Part shown: positions 1 to 5,859 of the stretch, piece after piece
How the letters are laid out: each line of letters opens with the position of its first letter
How positions within the stretch are numbered: position 1 is the stretch's first letter
From: Planctomycetota bacterium
GTDB lineage: Bacteria > Planctomycetota > UBA1135 > GCA-002686595
Direction: 5' to 3'
Assembly (NCBI GenBank): GCA_022447405.1
Contig: JAKVCE010000107.1
Coordinates: 1-7,244, forward strand
Length of the DNA stretch: 7,244 bases
Program-made: the position numbers and the translations under genes
Notes under the pieces: generated by a model
Database searches by the model: none
Seen by the model: only the letters and a program-made list of their open reading frames with translations
Told to the model about the DNA's origin: nothing

Positions 1-748
1 GCATCTCCTCGGCGTCCTCGCCGCGGAACACGTCTTGGACGTGGACGGGGAGGTCACCCCAGCGGTCGCTCGCCGGGTCATTCGGTGAGCCCGCGCCGGT
101 GGGGTCCGTCGGCGGCTCGTTGGCAGGGCGCTGGCTCGGGTCCGTGTTGCTCTGTTCCTGGCCGTCTGATGGCCTCTCGCCCTGCTGGTTGGGCTGCTGC
201 TCCTGCTCTCCAGGCTGCTGGCCTTCGGGCTGCTCACCCTCTCCAGGGGTCTGACCGGAGGGCTCCTCGCCGGGGCGCTCCGGGGTCTGTTCGCGGCGCG
301 TCGTCTGCTGCCCACCCTGAGAGGAGCCCTGTGAGCTTGAGGAGCCTTGCGGTTGGCTCTGGCTCTGATTGGACTGGCTGCCGCTGCTGCTCTGTTGCTG
401 GCCAGCCTGCTCAGCGAGCTCAAGCAATCGGTCGATGTCCTTGAGCACCTGCTCGCTGCGTTCGCGAGAGTCTTCGAGCAGCTTGCCGATGCCTGCCTCC
501 TCGACCTCTGCGAGCCCGCTCGTGTCTCCAGCGCCTGCGTCTGAGAGCAGGATGTCGACCTTGCGCAGGTTCTGTTCGATGTCGCGGAAGAGCTGAAGCA
601 TCTCCTCCTGCGCCTGATCCACCGCGCCCGGGAGCTCGATGGGGACGTTCTCACCTTCGGGCTCGGGGTCCTGGAGCGCCGCGGCGGTGTGTCCGAGGCA
701 GCACAGGCTGAGCAGCGTGAGGCTCGCTCTCTTGAAGTTCAAACTCAT
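1..748 (-). CDS. Secreted helical/Gln-Ser-Pro-rich protein with WGDLP motif (3' end beyond window)
   Basis: No known function. The reading frame is open from the ATG at 748 to the left edge, giving 249 visible residues. Residues 1-24 look like a signal peptide (Lys/Arg at 6-7, hydrophobic run 8-18, likely cleavage after the Ala run at 22-24, before LQDPEPEG). LSLCC is not a good lipobox, so I favour signal peptidase I. Residues about 43-115 are charged and helical (EEMLQLFRDIEQNLRKVDIL, then SEQVLKDIDRLLELAEQAG). Residues 116-228 are a low-complexity Gln/Ser/Gly/Pro/Glu linker. WGDLPVHVQDVFRG begins at residue 230. From memory, secreted planctomycete and Bacteroidetes proteins of this layout have a WGxLP motif followed by a short segment with a YYR-like motif and then the stop, so the missing part is probably short. 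The start overlaps the stop of the preceding gene (ATGA, 748-745) and has a strong ribosome site. Coding status is secure; the family link is a motif-level judgement. Confidence 0.88.
   Translation of the reverse strand, partial: MSLNFKRASLTLLSLCCLGHTAAALQDPEPEGENVPIELPGAVDQAQEEMLQLFRDIEQNLRKVDILLSDAGAGDTSGLAEVEEAGIGKLLEDSRERSEQVLKDIDRLLELAEQAGQQQSSSGSQSNQSQSQPQGSSSSQGSSQGGQQTTRREQTPERPGEEPSGQTPGEGEQPEGQQPGEQEQQPNQQGERPSDGQEQSNTDPSQRPANEPPTDPTGAGSPNDPASDRWGDLPVHVQDVFRGEDAEEM
65..403 (-). repeat. Gln/Ser/Gly/Pro/Glu low-complexity linker-coding region
   Basis: This part of the leftmost gene encodes residues about 116-228. It begins with a Gln/Ser/Gly-rich half (QQQSSSGSQSNQSQSQPQ) and passes into a Pro/Gly/Glu/Gln-rich half with loosely repeated PGE, EGEQPEGQQ and PGEQEQQ units, and then an Asn/Asp/Pro-rich end before the WGDLP motif. 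It is expected to be disordered and to act as a flexible tether between the helical head and the C-terminal motif. Confidence 0.65.
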
Positions 749-3546
749 CCGTCCTCTCCTCCCTCGTCGGTCTCCGGTGTCTCTCCCTCAACAGGCGCTG
801 CGTCCGGGTCCGGGAGCCCCAGGCGCTCACGGAAGGTGCGGAACAGCCCGCTGGTGCGCTCATGGCGGTGGCCTAGGCGCGCGATGTCTTCTAAGAGCAG
901 CGGGTCGGCCTCGCCGCCCTGCAGGAGCTCAGGGTGCAAGAGCAAGAGCTCATCGACGGCGTCGAGCAGGTCGCGCTCCATGCGCCGCAAGAGGCGCAGC
1001 TCGGCGGCGTCGGGGACCAGCCGGTTCTCAGAGCTGCCCTCCTGCTCTTCGCCCTCCTCTCCTTCTTGCTCCTCCTGCTCCTGCTCCTCCTCCTCTTGGC
1101 GGCGCTCCTTCTCGTCCTCCAAGGCCTCGAGCAGCCAGCCCAGGCCCTCCTCGACGTCTTGCTGGAGCGCCTGGAGGCGCGGCCCGCTCTGGTAGTTGCC
1201 CTGCTCGCCCAGGTCGCGCGCGATCCGCGCGAGGTCGGTCTCTACGCCCTCGATGAGGGCGCCGAAGACCGCGCTGCCCTCTTCCATGAGGGAGTCCTTG
1301 ATCTCGCCGGCGCGCACACCGAGGGCCTCCTCCTCTCTGGAGATCCGGCGCAAGCGCAGGCGCTGCGAGCGGCTGGGACGGGCCGAGGACTCGCGCTCGC
1401 GGTCGAGCTCCACGGTGGCCTGCATCTGTGCCTGGTGCACCTCGAGCAGCTGCGCGACCTCCTCGGCGATCTGGAACAGGAGCTCCTCCTCTCGGAGCTC
1501 TTGGTACGCCTCCTCTTCCTCGGCGAGCTCTTCTGCGGCCTCCCTCAGGTTCCGCTCGGCCTCCTCTTGCTGCCGCTCGGCCTCTGAGAGGTCTCCCTGC
1601 TCTAGGGCTTGCTCGGCCGCAGCTGCGTTCTGCTGCGCGCGCTCAAGGGCGCTGGTGTCGCGCGTGGGGTCGTCCTGTTGGAGCTGGTCTCTCAGCGCAT
1701 ACATGCGCTTCCTGAGCTCCTCTTGTCGTTGAGCGATCTCCTCTGCGCGCGCCTCCTCCTGCGCCGTCTGGGGTTGGACGCCCTCCTCCATGGCCTCCAT
1801 CGCCTCCTCGAGCGCCTCCATCGCGCGGCGCTGCTGGGAGGTCGCGCTCTGGGGGCTGTTCTGGCTGAGGGCCTCCGAGGCCGAGCGCATCGCCTCAGCG
1901 GCCTCCTCAAGAGCGGCCTCCATCTCAGCCTGCGCCTCGGGTGAGATGGAGAGCTCGCGCTCAGCTTGGGCCTCTTCGCTGAGCTCTTCAGCGAGTGAAT
2001 CTTGCTGCTCCGCCGCCGCGCTCGCCGAGGCGTTGGCTTGCGCGCTGCGCCGGGCTCGCAGCGCCTCGAGCGCCTCCTGCAGTGACTCGAGCGCCTCGGC
2101 TGCGGGCTCGCGGGCCTCCTCCGTCTGGCTCTCTTCGAGCGCGTCCTCTGCGCGCTCCAGCTCCTCTTGGGCCTCTTCAAGGCCAGCGCGCTCCTCCTCG
2201 CTGGGCTCGCCCGGAGCGCGATCGATCCCGGAGGAGATGCGCCCTGCGCTCTGCCTGTTCGCGCGCTGGCTCCGCGAGAGGGTCTCAGGGAGACGCTCTG
2301 AGTCGGCGACCTCACGCCGCACGGCCTCAAGCGCAGCCTCCGCGTCCGAGGCCTCAGGCTGCTCTTCGCCCTGCTCAAGGAGCTCGAGGGCCTCGCGCGC
2401 AGCCTGAGCAGGCGCGCTCGCTTCATCGCCAGCGGCGACCTCTTCCAGCCGCTCCGTCGCCTGCTGCTGCGCCGCAGCGCGCGCCGCAGCGCGCTCTTCT
2501 GCTGCGCGCTCCAGCTCTGCGGCGAGCTCTTCTAAGGCCTCGGCGGCGAGCTCAGGAGAGCCGGCCTCGTCCTGCGCACCTTCGAGGGCCTCGCTCGCCT
2601 CGGCGAGGCGCTCGGCCGCCGTCGCCGCTGCGGGATCGTTCGATGCGCGCGCGCTCTGCTCTGCCTCAAGGGCGCGCTCGCGCAGCGCCTCGGCGGCCTC
2701 GCTGAGCGCACCATCTTGCGCGCGCGCTGCGGCCTCTCGGACGGCCTCGGCGGCGCTCTCCAAGCGCTCCTCGCGAGCGCCCTCGAGGCGTCCGCGCTCC
2801 AAGGGCTCAATCGCGGCCTCTAATGCGCTCGCTGCGTCAGCGTCGTGCGATTCCAGGACGGCGACGTCTCTCTCTTGGTCTGCGACCAAGCGCTCAAGCT
2901 CTCGCTCGATCTCTTCGAGGTCGATCGCACCGGAGGCGCGACCCTCGGACTCCGTCTGCGAGAGCAGGGCGCGCTGCTCCTCACGCATCCGCCGCAGCTC
3001 ATCGAGGAGCGCTGACATCTCTTCACCGCCGGCCTCTTGCTTGAGCGCCTCGGTCTGCTCGCGGAGCTCACCCTCCTCGCTAGCCATCTCGGAGAGAGAG
3101 CGCTGGAAGGCCTGAAGCTCTTCGAGGCGCTCCTCTAGCTCTTCGACGTCAGGGCGATCCAAGAGGATCGAGAGCAGCCGCTCTAGGCGCGCGACGGTCG
3201 CCTCCATCTGCTCGAGGGATTGGTGGACGCGGCCGCCCCTCAGCTCGCTGGTGGCGTTCTCCATGAGCTCGCCGAGGTTGGAGTTGGTGCCAGCCTGGGC
3301 GCCCTCGCTGACGTGGGAGAGCCCCTTGCGCAAGAGCCCGGCGGCGTGCGCGCGGCCCTCCGTCTCGAAGCGCTCAGCCAGGGACTCCATGGAGCCCTCA
3401 AGGCGTAGGAGCTGGCGGCGCAGGAGCTCTTGCTCCTCGGAGAGGGAGGCTTGCTCGCGTGAGGTGCCGCCATCGTCTTGGGCGAAGAGCGGCGGGAGCG
3501 CGAGCCCTGCGAAGAGCAGGAGGGTGGTGATGCGGAGGCTTCTCAC
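745..3546 (-). CDS. Secreted giant acidic coiled-coil protein, 933 residues
   Basis: Function unknown; probably a structural or scaffolding protein of the periplasm or envelope. I chose the GTG at 3546 because it is followed by a clear signal peptide (MRSLRITTLLLFAGLALPPL, cleavage likely after FA at 21-22, before QDD) and preceded by AAGGAG eight bases away. The ATG at 3648 would add 34 residues overlapping the upstream gene and bury the signal peptide. The mature protein is almost wholly helical, dominated by Glu, Ala, Arg, Leu and Gln. I see no cysteine, one tryptophan (about residue 804), three tyrosines and few lysines. Helix-breaking islands occur around residues 430-450 (SGIDRAPGEPSEEE) and 600-620. 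A more distinctive segment at about 683-805 (LLFQIAEEVAQLLEVHQAQM, later GSAVFGALIEGVETDLARIA) is the best candidate for a conserved domain. An Asp-free Glu/Gln run lies at about 814-839, followed by a final helical segment (LRLLRRMERDLLDAVDELLL) and an acidic tail ending GGEDG. Similar low-complexity helices form the C-terminal parts of long DUF4175 proteins. It lies 2 bases after the membrane protein gene. Confidence 0.93.
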   Translation of the reverse strand: MRSLRITTLLLFAGLALPPLFAQDDGGTSREQASLSEEQELLRRQLLRLEGSMESLAERFETEGRAHAAGLLRKGLSHVSEGAQAGTNSNLGELMENATSELRGGRVHQSLEQMEATVARLERLLSILLDRPDVEELEERLEELQAFQRSLSEMASEEGELREQTEALKQEAGGEEMSALLDELRRMREEQRALLSQTESEGRASGAIDLEEIERELERLVADQERDVAVLESHDADAASALEAAIEPLERGRLEGAREERLESAAEAVREAAARAQDGALSEAAEALRERALEAEQSARASNDPAAATAAERLAEASEALEGAQDEAGSPELAAEALEELAAELERAAEERAAARAAAQQQATERLEEVAAGDEASAPAQAAREALELLEQGEEQPEASDAEAALEAVRREVADSERLPETLSRSQRANRQSAGRISSGIDRAPGEPSEEERAGLEEAQEELERAEDALEESQTEEAREPAAEALESLQEALEALRARRSAQANASASAAAEQQDSLAEELSEEAQAERELSISPEAQAEMEAALEEAAEAMRSASEALSQNSPQSATSQQRRAMEALEEAMEAMEEGVQPQTAQEEARAEEIAQRQEELRKRMYALRDQLQQDDPTRDTSALERAQQNAAAAEQALEQGDLSEAERQQEEAERNLREAAEELAEEEEAYQELREEELLFQIAEEVAQLLEVHQAQMQATVELDRERESSARPSRSQRLRLRRISREEEALGVRAGEIKDSLMEEGSAVFGALIEGVETDLARIARDLGEQGNYQSGPRLQALQQDVEEGLGWLLEALEDEKERRQEEEEQEQEEQEGEEGEEQEGSSENRLVPDAAELRLLRRMERDLLDAVDELLLLHPELLQGGEADPLLLEDIARLGHRHERTSGLFRTFRERLGLPDPDAAPVEGETPETDEGGEDG
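756..763 (-). promoter_or_regulatory. Ribosome binding site for the ATG at 748
   Basis: GGGAGGAG on the minus strand with a seven-base spacer to the ATG at 748-746. It is placed inside the last codons of the coiled-coil gene (its Glu-Gly-Gly-Glu-Asp-Gly tail), so the C-terminal protein sequence and the ribosome site share the same bases. Confidence 0.82.
1040..1098. repeat. CTC/CTG triplet-rich low-complexity tract
   Basis: The plus strand reads as imperfect runs of CTC, CTG and CTT triplets, which on the coding strand give GAG, CAG and GAA and encode the Glu/Gln/Gly-rich segment at about residues 814-834 of the coiled-coil protein. Triplet-unit gains or losses would keep the frame, so the length may vary between strains. 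This is a property of the gene rather than an independent element. Confidence 0.6.
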
Positions 3547-3548
3547 TC

Positions 3549-5846
3549 TCAGTTCTCCTTGGCGTAGTTGCGCGCGCGCTCGGTGAGGCTCTTCTGACGG
3601 TTGAGGATGTCGCGGGTCAGAGAGAGGACCGATTGGAAGTTGTCCCACTCTGCGAGCTCCGCGAGGAGGACCTCTGTCTTCGCCCTGGCCTGCTCCTGGA
3701 GCGCGAGGGACTCTGTGAGCGCCTCGTGCAGCGCCTCGATGTCGTCGCTCTGGCTCCCCCGCATGATCGCGAGTCGCGCGGGCTCCACCAGGTCCTCCGA
3801 GATCTCCACGGCGAGGCCGGTCACCCCGACCAGGCGGCCCGTCAGCCCTGAGCGGGCGTCGTCGCGTGCCGCGAGACCGCGCCAGAGCTCAGGGTCGAAG
3901 CTGCGGTCGGTGCGGTTGGTTGTCGCCGCGATGAGGGCGCTGAAGAGGCCGGTGTTGCGCTCGTCGAGGCGAGCGTGGATGACGTTGTCTGAGACCTCAG
4001 CGAGGTCACGTGAGATGGAGCGCGCGTCGCCGTAGATGCGTCGCATGCTGTTAGCGAGGGAGAGCGCGTCCCCGCTCCCAGTGTTCCCGGGCTCCTCGCC
4101 CTCCAAGGCGCGGATGAGCTCACTCGTCTGCATCACGCGCTCGATCTCCAGGTCCAAGAGCTTCGCGATGGACTGACGGACGCGCGCGAGGCGGTCCTGC
4201 AGACGTCGCAGGAACTCGTCTGCGGAGACGACACGCACGAGGATAGGCGTCGAGGTGGACTCACCGTCTTGGCTCTCGGGCTCTCGCCTGTCTCGGGTGA
4301 TCACAGTGAGCTGCAGCGTCTGTCCTGCCACGACCGTGAGGGCTCCCTCCACGGGGACCTCGGCTTGTGCGTCCTCGAGCTCGATGAGCGAGTACACGAA
4401 GCGTGCGTCCTTGTGCTGCGGGCTCCAGGGGTCGATCGGGGTCACCTCCGTCGCGCTCGCGATGGGCTCGGCGTCGGGGGCGGTGAGGAGCTCAGTCGCG
4501 ACCTCGCCGACCCCGTGGTCGTCGGCGATCCTAGCGCGCAGGGAGATCGCGCCGCCCGGGACCGTCTCGACCTCGCCGCGGGCGGGGGAGAGGAGCTCGA
4601 TGTCAGGGGCGCGGTCAGGCACGACGCGCACGGCGAAGAGCCCGGGGTCCGGGTTGACGAGCCCGCGCTCGTCCGTGAGCTCGAATCGGAAGGTGAGCGA
4701 CTCGGTCGGCTGCAGGCTGAACTCGCGGCATGAGAGAGGCTCCGCGCCCTCTGCCGCGTTTGTGACTGGCCACACGCCGGGCTCAAGGTTGAGCTCAGTG
4801 TCTGAGGGCAGGACCCTGACGAGCCCCTGAGCGTCGGGTGGATCCGTTTGGACGCTGACCCGCAGGCTAGAGCCGGCGAGCACCTCGACGTCGGCGTCGG
4901 TGACGATGGAGGCCGCTGCGCCGGTGTAGGCCGGGGGCGTGACCTCGACCGCGAGGCCCACGATGTCCGGGGGTCGCAGGACAGTCACCGCGACGAGGGG
5001 CGCGCCGTCCTGATCGTCTCCGCCCGTGACGCCGAACTCCATGTCCTCCTGCACGGAGCGCAGCAGCGTGCGGAACACGCCGCCACGAGTCACCGAGAGC
5101 ACGGTGCGAGCGCCGCCAGCGTGTTCGAGGATGACCTCGTCCGGGACCTCGCCCTCGGCCCGGACGACGACGGGGATGTCGCTGCCGCGGGCGCATGAGA
5201 CCGAGATGAGCTCTCCGTCAGGGCTCACCTCGACGGCGCCTGCGGTGAGCGGGATCTCCACCGTCAGGTTGGTGGCGCGGGGCCACTCGGGCCCGCTGCC
5301 TGTCATGCGGGAGAAGAAGATCGAGGTGTGGTCCGGGTTCGAGAGGAAGACGCTGCTGACGAGGAAGAGCGCGCCGAAGCCACCGAGGAGCGCGCGCCTC
5401 GGAGCGCGGGGGTCCTCTACGGCTGAGAGCTCAAACTCGGTGGCGTGCGCCTCTGCGCGCGCGATGAGGCTGGAGATCAGGCCGCGCTGCGCCTCGCTCT
5501 CAGGCTCAGCGCGGCTGAGCTGCGCGGCGCTGGTGAAGAGCTCGAAGAGCTCGGGGTGCGCGCGCTCGAGGAGGGCGGCGAGCCCGACGCGCTCAGGGAT
5601 CGCCCTGAGGGGGCGCTTGGCGTGGCGCCAGAGCGCCCAGCCCACGGCTCCGAGGAGGAGGAAGAGGTGCAGGACGCGGATCGGCCCGGGCAGGTCGAGG
5701 GCTAGGTCCGCCAAGAAGAGCAGCCCCACCCCGGCAGACCCGACGAGGAGCACGCGGCCGATGGCGTAGCGCCTGACGTGTCCGACCAGCCGCCCGCGCA
5801 GGCGCGAGAGCAGACCGTCTAAGTTCGGGGTCGAGAGCGGCGTCAA
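3549..5846 (-). CDS. Inner-membrane protein with Ig-like periplasmic domains, DUF4175-like, 765 residues
   Basis: Function unknown. Predicted topology: Arg-rich N-terminus in the cytoplasm (RLRGRLVGHVRR), TM1 at about 29-50, TM2 at 56-74, a basic cytoplasmic loop with a helical segment (about 75-150, bounded by RHAKRPLR and RAPRR), TM3 at 151-169, and everything after that in the periplasm. Beta-rich Ig-like segments follow at about 190-290, 293-410 (containing EVTPPAYTG) and 411-540 (starting VVPDRAPDIELLSP, with ADDHGVGEV). The PPxYTG and PDRAPxxxLLSP...ADDxGV signatures are ones I know from DUF4175-like and related planctomycete membrane proteins. Residues 541-583 and about 690-765 are helical or coiled coil, ending NYAKEN. 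Only two cysteines are seen (218 and 373), both periplasmic. The start is TTG at 5846, 13 bases after the previous stop with only a weak GAAGA upstream; no ATG or GTG lies upstream in frame before that stop, and the next one downstream (residue 32) would cut into TM1. Classic DUF4175 proteins are longer and carry more coiled coil, here supplied by the next gene. Confidence 0.92.
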   Translation of the reverse strand: MTPLSTPNLDGLLSRLRGRLVGHVRRYAIGRVLLVGSAGVGLLFLADLALDLPGPIRVLHLFLLLGAVGWALWRHAKRPLRAIPERVGLAALLERAHPELFELFTSAAQLSRAEPESEAQRGLISSLIARAEAHATEFELSAVEDPRAPRRALLGGFGALFLVSSVFLSNPDHTSIFFSRMTGSGPEWPRATNLTVEIPLTAGAVEVSPDGELISVSCARGSDIPVVVRAEGEVPDEVILEHAGGARTVLSVTRGGVFRTLLRSVQEDMEFGVTGGDDQDGAPLVAVTVLRPPDIVGLAVEVTPPAYTGAAASIVTDADVEVLAGSSLRVSVQTDPPDAQGLVRVLPSDTELNLEPGVWPVTNAAEGAEPLSCREFSLQPTESLTFRFELTDERGLVNPDPGLFAVRVVPDRAPDIELLSPARGEVETVPGGAISLRARIADDHGVGEVATELLTAPDAEPIASATEVTPIDPWSPQHKDARFVYSLIELEDAQAEVPVEGALTVVAGQTLQLTVITRDRREPESQDGESTSTPILVRVVSADEFLRRLQDRLARVRQSIAKLLDLEIERVMQTSELIRALEGEEPGNTGSGDALSLANSMRRIYGDARSISRDLAEVSDNVIHARLDERNTGLFSALIAATTNRTDRSFDPELWRGLAARDDARSGLTGRLVGVTGLAVEISEDLVEPARLAIMRGSQSDDIEALHEALTESLALQEQARAKTEVLLAELAEWDNFQSVLSLTRDILNRQKSLTERARNYAKEN
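3555..3560 (-). promoter_or_regulatory. Ribosome binding site deciding the GTG start at 3546
   Basis: AAGGAG reads on the minus strand eight bases before the GTG at 3546-3544. It lies within the last codons (Lys-Glu-Asn) of the upstream membrane-protein gene, so translation of the coiled-coil gene is probably coupled to termination of its neighbour. It is the main reason, with the signal peptide, for preferring this start over the ATG at 3648. Confidence 0.85.
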
Positions 5847-5859
5847 GGTGTCTTCGATC

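Noticed and set aside
673..700. Lipoprotein signal at the two cysteines (LSLCC) of the leftmost gene
   Set aside because: The residue before the cysteine is Leu (or Cys), not Gly/Ala/Ser as a lipobox needs, and an Ala-rich signal peptidase I site follows shortly after.
639..2705. Long plus-strand open frames (for example 639-1256, 934-1587, 1790-2407, 1995-2705)
   Set aside because: They are antisense to the Glu/Ala/Arg-rich coiled-coil gene; reverse complements of GAG, GCG and CGC triplets give stop-poor Leu/Ser/Arg/Ala-rich frames. No ribosome sites or family-like motifs support them.
1692..3071. Minus-strand Arg/Ser-rich ORFs inside the coiled-coil gene (1692-2426, 2532-2810, 2820-3071)
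   Set aside because: Alternate frames of the same strand with extreme Arg/Ser/Pro composition, fully contained in a well-supported gene.
3547..3648. Extended N-terminus of the coiled-coil protein from the ATG at 3648
   Set aside because: It would overlap the upstream gene by about 100 bases, put 34 non-family residues before a clear signal peptide, and ignore the AAGGAG placed correctly for the GTG at 3546.
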